A program made the translations under genes and the position numbers. DNA of 64,000 nt from NCBI RefSeq assembly GCF_019856455.1, contig NZ_CP082205.1:1240001-1304000 (forward strand), given 5' to 3'. The DNA is from Streptococcus suis (GTDB lineage Bacteria; Bacillota; Bacilli; Lactobacillales; Streptococcaceae). The notes under the pieces were generated by a model. It was not told where the DNA came from. It was given only the letters and a program-made list of their open reading frames with translations, and made no database searches. Numbering within the stretch: the first letter of the stretch is position 1; every line of letters starts with the position of its first letter. Of the stretch, positions 9,564-19,061 are shown one piece after another.

Positions 9564-10076
9564 ATGACTAAAAAGATTGTTGCCATTTGGGCTCAAGATG
9601 AAAATGGATTGATTGGAAAAGGTGATAGACTTCCTTGGTCATTGCCAGCTGACTTAGCTCATTTCAAAGAAACGACAACAGGTCACACGATGGTGATGGG
9701 ACGTATAACCTTCGACGGCATGGGTAAACGTGCTCTTCCCAATCGTCACACCATCGTTTTGACAACGGATAAAACCTATCAACTAGAGAGTGAACATGTT
9801 ACCATTTTACACAGTGTGGAAGATGTCCTAGATTGGTATAACAAACAGGAGCAGACACTATTTGTGATTGGTGGGGGACAAATTTTTACTGCTTTTGCAC
9901 CTTACATTGAAACATTAATAGTGACAGATATTCACGGTCAATTTAATGGCGATGTGTATTTTCCGAAAGCATTTCCTATGAAGAAATTTCAGCTACAAAG
10001 CGCCAATTTACGTCCAAAAGACGAGAAAAACCCGTATGATTTTACAATAAAAACCTATGAAAGAAGAGATGGTTAG
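9564..10076 (+). CDS. folA: Dihydrofolate reductase
   Basis: 170 residues, the usual chromosomal DHFR size. Reduces dihydrofolate to tetrahydrofolate with NADPH. The N-terminal WAQDENGLIGKGDRLPWSLP block carries the folate-site residues. MGRITFDGMG and VIGGGQIF form the NADPH site. Trimethoprim susceptibility cannot be read from sequence alone. It is functionally linked to the neighbouring thyA, whose reaction produces dihydrofolate. A short ORF starts three bases after its stop. Confidence 0.95.
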   Translation: MTKKIVAIWAQDENGLIGKGDRLPWSLPADLAHFKETTTGHTMVMGRITFDGMGKRALPNRHTIVLTTDKTYQLESEHVTILHSVEDVLDWYNKQEQTLFVIGGGQIFTAFAPYIETLIVTDIHGQFNGDVYFPKAFPMKKFQLQSANLRPKDEKNPYDFTIKTYERRDG

Positions 10077-10078
10077 GC

Positions 10079-10251
10079 ATGGAGAGAAGTTTATTCGGTT
10101 TATTTACAGCATTTCTCTGTGGGATTTGCGTTCTATGTGCGCTTCAAGCTTTTAGAAAAAACGCTTCGGTTTAGCAATATTATTTTTATTGAATGCTTTT
10201 ACTAATCTGGTCAATAGCATTCATGCCATTTACGGCTTTTTATTTAGATAA
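10079..10251 (+). CDS. Small membrane protein between folA and clpX, split at a slippery A AAA AAC
   Basis: From ATG 10079 the zero frame gives 31 residues (one hydrophobic helix) and stops at TAG just after TTTAGAAAAAACGCTTCGG. The -1 frame continues with a second hydrophobic helix (RFGLAILFLLNAFTNLVNSI) to TAA at 10249-10251, giving 57 residues in total. The junction is A AAA AAC in the zero frame, a classical -1 slippery heptamer, and a -1 slip there joins the two halves exactly. A one-base deletion or base-calling error in the A run would look the same. Function unknown. Confidence 0.5.
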
Positions 10252-10272
10252 GAGATATGAAAGAGGAATTAC

Positions 10273-11499
10273 ATGGCTGTTAAGCATACACATGAGTTTA
10301 TTTATTGCTCATTTTGTGGAAAAAATCAAGAAGAAGTAAAAAAAATTATCGCTGGAAACAATGTGTTTATCTGTAATGAATGTGTGGAATTAGCTCAGGA
10401 AATCATTCGTGAAGAATTGGCTGAAGAAGTATTGACTGACCTGGCTGACACTCCAAAGCCACAAGAATTACTCAATATCCTGAACAACTACGTCATCGGA
10501 CAGGATCGTGCAAAACGTGCTTTAGCAGTAGCCGTTTATAACCACTATAAACGTATCAATTTCCAAGATAGCCGTGATGAGAACGATGTTGATTTGCAAA
10601 AATCAAATATCCTCATGATTGGCCCGACTGGGTCAGGAAAAACCTTCCTAGCTCAGACCTTGGCTAAAAGTTTGAATGTCCCGTTTGCTATTGCCGATGC
10701 GACTGCTCTTACTGAGGCGGGTTATGTTGGTGAAGACGTAGAAAATATCCTCCTCAAACTTTTGCAGGCTGCAGACTTTAACATCGACCGTGCAGAAAGA
10801 GGAATTATCTATGTGGATGAAATTGATAAGATTGCCAAAAAAGGTGAAAATGTGTCCATTACCCGCGATGTATCTGGTGAAGGTGTCCAGCAAGCTCTCC
10901 TAAAAATTATCGAGGGAACTGTGGCCAGCGTACCACCACAAGGTGGACGCAAACATCCAAACCAAGAAATGATTCACGTGGACACCAAAAATATCCTGTT
11001 TATCGTTGGCGGTGCATTTGATGGTATCGAAGAAATCGTCAAACAGCGTCTCGGTGAAAAAATCATCGGTTTTGGTCATAATAATCGTGCTATTGATGAA
11101 AAAGAATCATACATGCAACATATCATTGCAGACGATATTCAAAAATTCGGTATCATTCCAGAGTTGATTGGTCGCTTGCCTGTATTCGCAGCTTTGGACC
11201 AATTGACAACAGAGGATTTGGTACGTATTTTGACGGAACCGAAGAATGCTCTTGTAAAACAATACCAGACACTCTTGTCTTATGATGACGTGGAGCTTGA
11301 CTTTGATGAGGACGCCTTGTTAGCAATTGCAGAAAAAGCAATTGAACGTAAGACTGGTGCTCGTGGACTTCGCTCTATCATTGAAGAAACGATGTTGGAT
11401 GTCATGTTTGAGGTGCCAGGCCAAGATAACGTTAAACGCGTTCGTGTAACAAAAGCAGCAGTAGACGGTAAAGAAAAGCCTTTACTAGAAACTGCATAA
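10273..11499 (+). CDS. clpX: ATP-dependent Clp protease ATP-binding subunit ClpX
   Basis: 408 residues. ClpX is the hexameric AAA+ unfoldase that feeds substrates to ClpP. The N-terminal zinc finger is complete (Cys 12, 15, 34, 37). Walker A is GPTGSGKT at 117-124, Walker B ends [10 protein letters not shown] near 178-187, and sensor GARGLRSI lies near 364. AGAGGAATT supplies the ribosome binding site. It is followed by a hairpin and then engB, the usual streptococcal clpX-engB order. Confidence 0.97.
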   Translation: MAVKHTHEFIYCSFCGKNQEEVKKIIAGNNVFICNECVELAQEIIREELAEEVLTDLADTPKPQELLNILNNYVIGQDRAKRALAVAVYNHYKRINFQDSRDENDVDLQKSNILMIGPTGSGKTFLAQTLAKSLNVPFAIADATALTEAGYVGEDVENILLKLLQAADFNIDRAERGIIYVDEIDKIAKKGENVSITRDVSGEGVQQALLKIIEGTVASVPPQGGRKHPNQEMIHVDTKNILFIVGGAFDGIEEIVKQRLGEKIIGFGHNNRAIDEKESYMQHIIADDIQKFGIIPELIGRLPVFAALDQLTTEDLVRILTEPKNALVKQYQTLLSYDDVELDFDEDALLAIAEKAIERKTGARGLRSIIEETMLDVMFEVPGQDNVKRVRVTKAAVDGKEKPLLETA

Positions 11500-11501
11500 A
11501 A

Positions 11502-11540
11502 AAATAAAGGGTGGAAACTGATTGTTTTCTACCCTTATTT
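11502..11540 (+). terminator. Hairpin between clpX and engB
   Basis: GGGTGGAAAC (11509-11518) pairs with GTTTTCTACCC (11524-11534), flanked by A-rich and T-rich arms. Since engB starts only 15 bases later without an evident promoter, it may be a leaky terminator or attenuator. Confidence 0.55.
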
Positions 11541-11554
11541 ATGAAAGGTATAAA

Positions 11555-12142
11555 ATGGAAATCAACACACATAATGCTGAGATTTTGCTCAGTGCTGTTT
11601 CAAAAGCCCAGTATCCGGGCGATGACATTCCAGAAATTGCCCTTGCCGGGCGATCTAACGTTGGAAAGTCCTCATTTATCAATACTCTTCTAGGAAGAAA
11701 AAATCTTGCACGTACGTCAGGAAAACCAGGAAAGACTCAACAACTCAATTTTTATAATATAGATGATAAAATTCGATTTGTAGATGTTCCAGGTTATGGC
11801 TATGCTAAAGTATCTAAAACTGAGCGTGCTAAGTGGGGCAAAATGATTGAAGAGTATTTGACGACACGAGAAAATCTACGTGTTGTGGTGAGTTTAGTAG
11901 ACATGCGTCATGAGCCATCAGCAGATGATGTTCAAATGTATGATTTCTTGAAATATTATGAAATTCCTGTTATTATTGTGGCAACGAAGGCTGATAAAAT
12001 CCCACGAGGAAAGTGGAGTAAGCACGAATCGATGATTAAAAAGAAATTGGATTTTGATAAAAATGATCAATTCGTTATCTTTTCTTCTGAAACTCGTCAC
12101 GGATACGATCAGGCATGGGATGCTATCTTAAGTAACATCTAA
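11555..12142 (+). CDS. engB: Ribosome biogenesis GTPase EngB/YsxC
   Basis: 195 residues when started at the ATG at 11555 ([10 protein letters not shown]), which matches the family length and has GAAAGG upstream; a longer TTG start at 11522 overlaps the hairpin. EngB is a GTPase needed for late large-subunit assembly. G1 [10 protein letters not shown] is at about 31-40, the switch region [10 protein letters not shown] near 76-85, and G4 ATKADK near 145-150. Confidence 0.93.
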   Translation: MEINTHNAEILLSAVSKAQYPGDDIPEIALAGRSNVGKSSFINTLLGRKNLARTSGKPGKTQQLNFYNIDDKIRFVDVPGYGYAKVSKTERAKWGKMIEEYLTTRENLRVVVSLVDMRHEPSADDVQMYDFLKYYEIPVIIVATKADKIPRGKWSKHESMIKKKLDFDKNDQFVIFSSETRHGYDQAWDAILSNI

Positions 12143-12164
12143 TAAACAGTTCAGGAGAAAAATC

Positions 12165-12578
12165 ATGGAACGTACTTTCTTCATCATCAAACCAGATGCT
12201 CTTAAGCGTGGACTTGCAGGACAAATTTTTTCACGTATCGAACGCAGGGGATTTCAAATCCGAGATTTAAAAATGGTGGCAACGACGGAAGACTTGGTCG
12301 CTCAACATTATGAGCATTTAACAGACAAACCTTTCTTTCCGCTCTTGGTTGACTATATGACCAGCGGACCAGTCATTGCTGGGATTTTAGAAGGACCGGA
12401 AGTCGTCAAATCTTGGCGAGATATGATGGGGGCTACCAATCCAGTAAACGCCCTACCTGGGACTATTCGTGGAGATTTTGCGACAGCGCCCGTTGAGGGA
12501 ATTGTGGCAAATGTCGTTCATGGCTCAGATAGTGCAGAAGCAGCCGAACGAGAGATCGGTCTTTGGCTGGGAAAATAG
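12165..12578 (+). CDS. ndk: Nucleoside diphosphate kinase
   Basis: 137 residues. Transfers the gamma phosphate between nucleoside triphosphates through a phospho-His; the active His is His119 in [12 protein letters not shown]. The N-terminus [13 protein letters not shown] is the family signature. CAGGAG precedes the ATG, and a strong terminator follows. The engB-ndk spacing of 22 bases suggests co-transcription. Confidence 0.95.
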   Translation: MERTFFIIKPDALKRGLAGQIFSRIERRGFQIRDLKMVATTEDLVAQHYEHLTDKPFFPLLVDYMTSGPVIAGILEGPEVVKSWRDMMGATNPVNALPGTIRGDFATAPVEGIVANVVHGSDSAEAAEREIGLWLGK

Positions 12579-12586
12579 CAGAGCAG

Positions 12587-12611
12587 ACACCTAGTTTTCT
12601 AGGTGTTTTTC
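12587..12611 (+). terminator. Rho-independent terminator after ndk
   Basis: ACACCTAG (12587-12594) pairs with CTAGGTGT (12599-12606), followed by five T. Confidence 0.85.
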
Positions 12612-12673
12612 TTATGGAAAATTATCACTAAATCTGATATAATGAGGAGTAATACCCTTGTAGAGGAAGAAAC

Positions 12674-14506
12674 ATGAATTTAGAAGATTTGAAAAAACGA
12701 CAGGAGAAAATTCGTAATTTCTCCATTATTGCCCACATCGACCATGGTAAATCAACCTTGGCCGACCGTATTCTTGAGAAGACAGAAACAGTTTCCAGCC
12801 GTGAAATGCAAGCCCAGTTGCTGGATAGTATGGACTTGGAACGCGAGCGTGGTATCACAATTAAACTCAACGCAATCGAACTCAACTATACAGCTAAAGA
12901 TGGAGAGACATACATTTTCCACTTGATTGACACACCAGGACACGTGGATTTTACCTATGAAGTATCACGTTCTCTTGCGGCCTGTGAAGGGGCGATTCTG
13001 GTGGTGGATGCTGCTCAAGGGATTGAAGCACAGACCTTGGCTAACGTGTATCTAGCCTTGGACAATGATTTGGAAATCTTGCCAATCATTAACAAGATTG
13101 ACCTACCAGCAGCAGACCCAGAACGTGTTCGTCAGGAAATCGAAGATGTGATTGGTTTGGATGCTTCTGAAGCAGTCCCAACATCAGCCAAGGCAGGTAT
13201 TGGTATCGAGGAAATCTTGGAGCAAATCGTAGAGAAAGTCCCTGCACCGACTGGTGATGTTGCAGCACCGTTGCAAGCCTTGATTTTTGACTCGGTTTAC
13301 GATCCCTATCGTGGCGTTATCTTGCAAGTTCGTATCGTCAATGGTGTGGTAAAACCTGGCGATACTATTCAGATGATGAGCAATGGCAAGACCTTTGATG
13401 TGACGGAAGTGGGTATCTTCACACCAAAAGCAATCGGTCGTGATTACTTGGCGACTGGTGATGTAGGTTACATTGCAGCCTCCATCAAGACAGTTGCGGA
13501 TACCCGTGTCGGTGATACGGTGACCTTGGCTGAAAATCCTGCTAGTGAGCCACTAGCGGGCTACAAGCAGATGAACCCAATGGTCTTTGCGGGTATCTAT
13601 CCAATCGATTCCAACAAGTACAATGACCTCCGTGAAGCCTTGGAAAAACTCCAACTCAACGATGCCAGCTTGCAGTTCGAACCTGAAACATCGCAGGCCC
13701 TCGGTTTTGGTTTCCGATGTGGATTCTTGGGGCTCTTGCACATGGATGTTATCCAAGAACGAATTGAGCGTGAGTTTAACATTGACCTGATCATGACAGC
13801 TCCGTCGGTGGTTTACCATGTCAATATGACGGACGGTGAAATGATTGATGTAGCCAACCCATCCGAATTCCCAGACCCAACCAAGATCGCCAACATTGAA
13901 GAGCCTTATGTGAAGGCACAAATCATGGTACCACAGGAATACGTCGGTGCAGTCATGGAATTGGCCCAACGCAAACGCGGTGACTTTGTGACTATGGATT
14001 ACATCGATGATAATCGTGTCAATGTCATCTACCAAATTCCACTTGCGGAGATTGTTTTTGACTTCTTTGATAAGCTTAAGTCATCCACTCGTGGTTATGC
14101 CAGCTTCGACTATGAGATTTCTGAATACCGTTCATCCAAGTTGGTGAAAATGGATATTCTCCTCAATGGTGACAAGGTCGATGCTCTCAGCTTTATCGTC
14201 CACAAGGAATTTGCCTACGAACGTGGGAAAATTATCGTGGATAAGCTCAAGAAAATCATCCCTCGTCAACAGTTTGAAGTGCCAATCCAGGCAGCAATCG
14301 GTCAAAAAATCGTTGCCCGTAGCGACATCAAGGCCCTTCGTAAGAACGTTTTGGCCAAGTGTTATGGTGGTGACGTTTCCCGTAAACGCAAACTCCTAGA
14401 AAAACAAAAAGCCGGTAAGAAACGAATGAAAGCTATCGGATCCGTCGAAGTCCCTCAGGAAGCCTTCCTCAGCGTACTCAGCATGGATGAAGACGATAAG
14501 AAATAA
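12674..14506 (+). CDS. lepA: Elongation factor 4 (LepA)
   Basis: 610 residues, the normal length. LepA is a ribosome-dependent translational GTPase, proposed to back-translocate stalled ribosomes or aid initiation and assembly. G1 [10 protein letters not shown] is at about residue 19-28, G3 DTPGHVDF near 86, and NKID near 137. The C-terminal LepA-specific domain ends with the Lys-rich [17 protein letters not shown] segment. GAGGAAGAA precedes the start. It is monocistronic, between the ndk terminator and its own. Confidence 0.97.
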   Translation: MNLEDLKKRQEKIRNFSIIAHIDHGKSTLADRILEKTETVSSREMQAQLLDSMDLERERGITIKLNAIELNYTAKDGETYIFHLIDTPGHVDFTYEVSRSLAACEGAILVVDAAQGIEAQTLANVYLALDNDLEILPIINKIDLPAADPERVRQEIEDVIGLDASEAVPTSAKAGIGIEEILEQIVEKVPAPTGDVAAPLQALIFDSVYDPYRGVILQVRIVNGVVKPGDTIQMMSNGKTFDVTEVGIFTPKAIGRDYLATGDVGYIAASIKTVADTRVGDTVTLAENPASEPLAGYKQMNPMVFAGIYPIDSNKYNDLREALEKLQLNDASLQFEPETSQALGFGFRCGFLGLLHMDVIQERIEREFNIDLIMTAPSVVYHVNMTDGEMIDVANPSEFPDPTKIANIEEPYVKAQIMVPQEYVGAVMELAQRKRGDFVTMDYIDDNRVNVIYQIPLAEIVFDFFDKLKSSTRGYASFDYEISEYRSSKLVKMDILLNGDKVDALSFIVHKEFAYERGKIIVDKLKKIIPRQQFEVPIQAAIGQKIVARSDIKALRKNVLAKCYGGDVSRKRKLLEKQKAGKKRMKAIGSVEVPQEAFLSVLSMDEDDKK

Positions 14507-14520
14507 ACTTGATACAAAGA

Positions 14521-14556
14521 AACACTCCTGCATTTTCTTGCAAGAGTGTTTTCTCT
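14521..14556 (+). terminator. Terminator shared by convergent lepA and tautomerase genes
   Basis: AACACTCcTGCA pairs with TGCAaGAGTGTT around a TTTTCT loop, followed by T-rich sequence. It lies between two convergent genes and could serve both. Confidence 0.8.
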
Positions 14557-14738
14557 TATTTACGTTTCATTTCACCTTGTGGGTAGTAGGTCCCTTCAGG
14601 CATATCATTGATGAAGACATGAATGGCTTCTTTGGGCGCATTAGTATTACGAGATACAACTTCGGTAACTTCACGTGCTAAGGCAATCTTTTGTTCTTCT
14701 GTGCGTCCTTCAAACAAATCAATACGTACAAATGGCAT
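14556..14738 (-). CDS. 4-oxalocrotonate tautomerase family protein
   Basis: 60 residues, the standard size of these hexameric tautomerases. The residue after Met is Pro2, which becomes the catalytic N-terminal proline; Arg and hydrophobic residues of the active-site groove are present. The physiological substrate in streptococci is unknown. Minus strand, GGAGAAAC before the ATG, convergent with lepA. Confidence 0.85.
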   Translation of the reverse strand: MPFVRIDLFEGRTEEQKIALAREVTEVVSRNTNAPKEAIHVFINDMPEGTYYPQGEMKRK

Positions 14739-14860
14739 ATAGTTTCTCCTTTATTTTGCTAGTTTCAGTATAGCATAAATTTCACCTGCTTTCTATAAGT
14801 AAACGATTGACACCGCTTACAATTTTTGCTATTCTACATGTACATAGGAGGTGTTGGCTT

Positions 14861-15085
14861 ATGAACTATGTTTATCGTATGGTGTTTTCATTCCTGCTTG
14901 CCGGTCTGTTTTTGTATCTAGTGATAACTGTTTTTTACCAAACTATATGGGAAGGCCCCTTGTTTCTTGCGTTTTCCTTCTTCAGCTTAATCTATGGATG
15001 TGCTATGCTCTACAAGTGGAAACCAAAGGCAGCTAAAATCATTTTTGAATGTGTCGGAAATTTCTTATCATTACCTTGGTCCTAA
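14861..15085 (+). CDS. Small membrane protein, unknown function
   Basis: 74 residues from ATG 14861, chosen because AGGAGG lies 9 bases upstream; the frame is open further upstream but without a ribosome binding site. Two hydrophobic helices (about 8-28 and 33-50) are followed by a Lys-rich cytoplasmic stretch (YKWKPKAAK). No family recognised. Its own terminator follows. Confidence 0.65.
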   Translation: MNYVYRMVFSFLLAGLFLYLVITVFYQTIWEGPLFLAFSFFSLIYGCAMLYKWKPKAAKIIFECVGNFLSLPWS

Positions 15086-15089
15086 TAAC

Positions 15090-15117
15090 AAACAAGCTCA
15101 AAACGGGCTTGTTTTTC
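15090..15117 (+). terminator. Terminator before tdk
   Basis: ACAAGC (15092-15097) pairs with GCTTGT (15107-15112), followed by TTTTT. Confidence 0.75.
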
Positions 15118-15183
15118 TATTTCCTAAATGGTCAAATTATGATAGAATGGAGGGAGTGAAAATTTAAGATTGGAAAGAGAAAA

Positions 15184-15765
15184 GTGGCTCAATTATACTA
15201 TAAATATGGGACGATGAATTCAGGCAAAACCATTGAAATTCTTAAAGTTGCTCACAACTATGAAGAGCAAGGAAAACCTGTTGTTATCATGACATCTGCA
15301 CTTGATACTCGTGATGCCTTTGGTGTTGTATCCAGTCGTATAGGCATGAGAAGAGATGCAGTGGCGATTGACGATGATATGGATATCTTTGGTTTTATTG
15401 AAAAAATGGAACCACGTCCTTACTGTGTTCTCATTGATGAAGCACAATTCCTTCGTCGCCATCACGTTTATGACTTGGCACGAGTGGTAGATGAATTGGA
15501 TGTCCCAGTTATGGCTTTTGGTCTAAAAAATGATTTCCGAAATGAGCTCTTTGAAGGCTCCAAACACTTGTTGCTGTTGGCCGATAAGTTGGATGAAATC
15601 AAAACAATCTGCCAATATTGTTCTAAAAAAGCGACAATGGTTTTGAGAACACAGGATGGAAAACCTACTTATGAAGGCGCTCAAATTCAAATCGGTGGAA
15701 ATGAAACCTACATTCCAGTTTGCCGCAAACATTATTTTTCACCAGAAATTAATGATTTACCCTAA
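15184..15765 (+). CDS. tdk: Thymidine kinase
   Basis: 193 residues from a GTG start with GGAAAGAG upstream. Salvage phosphorylation of thymidine to dTMP, parallel to thyA. The P-loop GTMNSGKT is at 9-16, and the DEAQF catalytic block near 84-88 includes the catalytic Glu. The zinc lasso is complete on the N-side (Cys143, Cys146) with C-terminal CRKH. In streptococci tdk commonly precedes prfA, as here, although a 337-base repeat-filled gap intervenes. Confidence 0.95.
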   Translation: MAQLYYKYGTMNSGKTIEILKVAHNYEEQGKPVVIMTSALDTRDAFGVVSSRIGMRRDAVAIDDDMDIFGFIEKMEPRPYCVLIDEAQFLRRHHVYDLARVVDELDVPVMAFGLKNDFRNELFEGSKHLLLLADKLDEIKTICQYCSKKATMVLRTQDGKPTYEGAQIQIGGNETYIPVCRKHYFSPEINDLP

Positions 15766-15812
15766 TTTTTGAAAATGAAATGAGAAGCGACTGTAAACTG
15801 AGCATCTGTATA

Positions 15813-16015
15813 GAACTGAATTTGCCTATGACTCTGTGCCAATTTTCATGACTTACATACTACGGCAAAGGAATTGAATACGGGCTACGAACTGTGCCTG
15901 TTTCATGACCTACATATTACAGAAAGGAATTGAACACGCCCTACAAGCTAACTAGAAGTGTGTTCTTTCCAAATTTTTAGAAAGGAACTGAATTCGGGCT
16001 ACGAACTGTGCAAAA
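15813..16015 (+). repeat. 56-58 bp tandem repeat, about 3.5 degenerate copies
   Basis: The phrase gaaYtgaa begins near 15813, 15871, 15927 and 15985. Each is followed by a related block (cgggctacgaactgtgc, then catgacYtacata). It fills most of the gap between tdk and prfA. No open frame runs through it and no function is visible. Confidence 0.65.
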
Positions 16016-16102
16016 AAGATAGTTTTTCCTAGGACGCTTTCGTCCTTCGTCAAAACTCCTATTTTTGCTTTGTTCGTTTAACGCCCTTAATATCTTAAAT
16101 TT

Positions 16103-17182
16103 ATGAACATCTACGATCAATTACAGGCGGTGGAAGACCGCTACGAGGAACTTGGTGAATTGTTGTCTGACCCTGATGTAGTCAGCGATACCAAGCGTTT
16201 TATGGAGTTGTCTAAGGAAGAAGCTGCAACTCGTGATACAGTAACAGCCTATCGCGAATATAAGACTGTACTTCAAAACATTGTCGATGCAGAAGAGATG
16301 ATTAAAGAATCTTCTGGTGATGCTGACTTAGAGGAAATGGCTAAGGAAGAACTCAAACAAGCTAAGGCTGATAAAGAAGCTTACGAAGAAAAGCTGAAAA
16401 TCCTTCTTTTACCAAAAGACCCTAACGATGACAAAAACATCATCTTGGAAATCCGTGGTGCCGCAGGTGGCGATGAAGCTGCCCTTTTTGCTGGAGACCT
16501 TTTGACCATGTACCAAAAGTATGCAGAAGGTCAAGGCTGGCGTTTTGAAGTCATGGAGGCTTCTTATAATGGTGTCGGCGGTATCAAGGAAGTGGTTGCC
16601 ATGGTCTCTGGTCAATCCGTTTATTCAAAACTCAAGTATGAGTCAGGAGCTCACCGTGTCCAACGTGTCCCTGTAACTGAAAGCCAGGGACGTGTCCACA
16701 CCTCAACAGCAACTGTCCTCATCATGCCAGAAGTTGAAGAAGTGGAATATGACATCGATCCAAAAGATCTTCGTGTCGATATTTACCACGCATCTGGTGC
16801 CGGTGGTCAGAACGTCAACAAGGTTGCAACTGCCGTGCGTATCGTTCACTTGCCAACCAACATCAAGGTGGAGATGCAGGAAGAGCGTACTCAGCAGAAA
16901 AACCGTGAAAAGGCCATGAAGATTATCCGTGCCCGTGTAGCTGACCACTTTGCCCAGATTGCCCAAGATGAGCAGGATGCAGAGCGTAAATCAACTATCG
17001 GTACAGGTGACCGTTCAGAGCGTATCCGTACCTACAACTTCCCACAAAACCGTGTGACAGACCACCGTATCGGCTTAACCTTGCAAAAGCTGGATACTAT
17101 CTTGTCAGGTAAGATGGACGAAGTCGTCGATGCCCTTGTCCTCTACGATCAAACGCAAAAACTAGAAGAGCTTAACAAATAA
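16103..17182 (+). CDS. prfA: Peptide chain release factor 1
   Basis: 359 residues. Recognises UAA and UAG and triggers peptide release. The catalytic GGQ is at 234-236 in [12 protein letters not shown]. The codon-recognition PxT-type loop reads [13 protein letters not shown] near 190-202. There is no clear Shine-Dalgarno before the ATG at 16103, although the start matches the family N-terminus ([17 protein letters not shown]). It overlaps prmC by one base, the gene for the enzyme that methylates this GGQ glutamine. Confidence 0.96.
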   Translation: MNIYDQLQAVEDRYEELGELLSDPDVVSDTKRFMELSKEEAATRDTVTAYREYKTVLQNIVDAEEMIKESSGDADLEEMAKEELKQAKADKEAYEEKLKILLLPKDPNDDKNIILEIRGAAGGDEAALFAGDLLTMYQKYAEGQGWRFEVMEASYNGVGGIKEVVAMVSGQSVYSKLKYESGAHRVQRVPVTESQGRVHTSTATVLIMPEVEEVEYDIDPKDLRVDIYHASGAGGQNVNKVATAVRIVHLPTNIKVEMQEERTQQKNREKAMKIIRARVADHFAQIAQDEQDAERKSTIGTGDRSERIRTYNFPQNRVTDHRIGLTLQKLDTILSGKMDEVVDALVLYDQTQKLEELNK

Positions 17183-18015
17183 TGAATTACGCTCAATTAT
17201 TTGCAGCATACGAAGAACAATTAGTCGCAATCGGTGAAGAGGCAGAATCCCTGTCCTTCACCTTTCGTGGCTTAAAGGGATTGAACTTTACGGAATTTCT
17301 CCTCCTGCTCCGTCAGGAAGTTACACCGACTGACAAAGAAGAGATTGATGCGATTTTTCAGCAACTTTCCCAGCACCGACCTGCCCAGTACATTATCGGC
17401 AAGGCTGATTTTCATGGCTTGGAGTTTGCAGTGGATGAGCGAGTCTTGATTCCAAGACCTGAAACGGAAGAATTAGTTGATTTGATTTTGCAGGAAAATA
17501 GCAGAGCAGGTTTGCGTGTATTAGACATCGGTACAGGAAGCGGTGCCATAGCTATTTCCCTTGCAAAAGCTAGATCTGATTGGGAAGTGGTAGCAGTTGA
17601 CATTTCAAAGGATGCCCTAGCAGTGGCTCAGGAAAATGCAAGAAACAATCAAGTATCTGTCCACTTTCTAGAATCGGATGTCTTGCAAGCAGTGACAGGG
17701 CAATTTGACATCATTGTTTCTAATCCGCCCTACATCTCACCAGATGACACAGACGAAGTTGGACTCAATGTATTGACTTCTGAGCCTCATCTTGCCTTAT
17801 TTGCGGAAGAAGATGGCATGGCTATCTATAGACAAATTGCGGATCAAGCAGGGGCATTTTTGAAGGAAAATGGAAAACTCTACTTTGAAATTGGCTACAA
17901 GCAAGGGCAAGATCTAACCGACTTACTCGCTCTGCATTTCCCCAAAAAGCGAATTAGAGTCCTCAAAGACCAATTTGGACAGGATAGAAAGGTCGTAGCG
18001 GATGACAATGGATAA
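17182..18015 (+). CDS. prmC: Release factor glutamine methyltransferase PrmC
   Basis: 277 residues. S-adenosylmethionine-dependent N5-methylation of the Gln of the GGQ motif in RF1 and RF2. SAM-binding LDIGTGSGAIAI is near residue 114-125 and the catalytic NPPY is at 181-184. It starts on the last base of prfA and overlaps the next gene by 14 bases, so prfA-prmC-ywlC are translationally coupled. Confidence 0.95.
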   Translation: MNYAQLFAAYEEQLVAIGEEAESLSFTFRGLKGLNFTEFLLLLRQEVTPTDKEEIDAIFQQLSQHRPAQYIIGKADFHGLEFAVDERVLIPRPETEELVDLILQENSRAGLRVLDIGTGSGAIAISLAKARSDWEVVAVDISKDALAVAQENARNNQVSVHFLESDVLQAVTGQFDIIVSNPPYISPDDTDEVGLNVLTSEPHLALFAEEDGMAIYRQIADQAGAFLKENGKLYFEIGYKQGQDLTDLLALHFPKKRIRVLKDQFGQDRKVVADDNG

Positions 18016-18610
18016 ACTCCGAACAATTCTTGAAAATGGTGGTGCTGTTATCCTTCCAACTGAAACAGTCTATGGGCTTTTTGCCCAAGCATTGAATGAA
18101 GATGCAGTCAATCGTGTCTATCAGTTGAAACAGCGTCCGAGGGACAAGGCAATGAACTTAAATGTCTCAAATCTGAACGATATTTATTTTTTCAGTCAAA
18201 ATACACCCTTTTTTCTGGAAAAACTGTATAATAGATTTATGCCAGGACCGCTAACGATTATCCTGAAAGCAAACAAAAATGTTCCTTTTTGGGTTAATTC
18301 TGGACTGGATACTGTTGGATTTCGTCTTCCCAATCACGAACAAACCTTACGTTTGATTTCAGAGACTGGCCCACTTATTGGACCGTCCGCTAATATTTCA
18401 GGAAACGAAAGTGGCAAGAAGTTTTCGGACATCCAGGCACAATTTCCAGTTGATTTGCCTGGCATTAAGGATGACCAAGCTCTGACAGGCATTGATTCAA
18501 CGATTTTGGACCTTTCTGGACAGAAAGCGCGGATTTTGCGCCAAGGTGCTATCAGCCGCGAAGAGATTCAGAAAGCCATTCCCGAAATAGAATTTGAGGT
18601 AGTTTTATGA
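18002..18610 (+). CDS. ywlC: L-threonylcarbamoyladenylate synthase (Sua5/YrdC/YwlC family)
   Basis: 202 residues. Makes threonylcarbamoyl-AMP for the t6A modification at position 37 of ANN-decoding tRNAs. The YrdC core is clear: PTETVYGLFAQA near residues 19-30, KQRPRDKAMNL near 44-54, and the GPSANISG nucleotide site. It is YrdC-like rather than full Sua5, though a short C-terminal extension is present. Overlaps the end of prmC and, by four bases, the start of the acetyltransferase gene. Confidence 0.92.
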   Translation: MTMDKLRTILENGGAVILPTETVYGLFAQALNEDAVNRVYQLKQRPRDKAMNLNVSNLNDIYFFSQNTPFFLEKLYNRFMPGPLTIILKANKNVPFWVNSGLDTVGFRLPNHEQTLRLISETGPLIGPSANISGNESGKKFSDIQAQFPVDLPGIKDDQALTGIDSTILDLSGQKARILRQGAISREEIQKAIPEIEFEVVL

Positions 18611-19038
18611 TTCGTCCCATTGAGAAAGGTGACTTGGTAGTCATCCGAGAAATCAATGCTCAATCCTTAGGGTATGATTGTTCATTGGAACAAACTGAGC
18701 GACAGTTTTTTAGATGCACGAGCACATTGGGGCATATCTTGTTGGTCTATATAGATGACATAAGTGGCGCAGTGCAAGGTTACATTCACGCACAAGTCTA
18801 TGAAAGTCTCTATTCGGATACAGGCCTCAATATTCTCGGACTAGCTGTTTTGCCTGGTCATCAAGGACAAGGGATTGGAGCAAGCCTGCTGAAAGCCGTT
18901 GAGCAAATTGCACAGAAAGAGGGCTACCATTTTATTCGCCTCAATTCTGCTGAAAGTCGTCTCCAAGCCCATCTTTTCTACGAAAAGAATGGCTATCACT
19001 CCGATAAAATGCAGAAGCGTTTTATCAAGCACATTTAG
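18607..19038 (+). CDS. GNAT family N-acetyltransferase
   Basis: 143 residues with a GNAT fold. The acetyl-CoA loop is [18 protein letters not shown] near residue 78-95 (R/Q-x-x-G-x-G/A type), and the C-terminal beta-strand pair ends [12 protein letters not shown]. Substrate unknown; position after a t6A gene is suggestive of nothing specific. ATGA overlap with the preceding gene. Confidence 0.85.
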   Translation: MIRPIEKGDLVVIREINAQSLGYDCSLEQTERQFFRCTSTLGHILLVYIDDISGAVQGYIHAQVYESLYSDTGLNILGLAVLPGHQGQGIGASLLKAVEQIAQKEGYHFIRLNSAESRLQAHLFYEKNGYHSDKMQKRFIKHI

Positions 19039-19061
19039 CCCAATACAAAGGAGTACCGTAT

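Noticed and set aside
13553..14035. Long minus-strand open frame inside lepA
   Set aside because: It is fully antisense to a well-conserved gene, has no ribosome binding site or recognisable domain, and is explained by codon bias of lepA.
15813..16015. Possible CRISPR array at the tandem repeats before prfA
   Set aside because: Units are diverged along their whole length with no constant repeat and variable spacer, and no cas genes are nearby.
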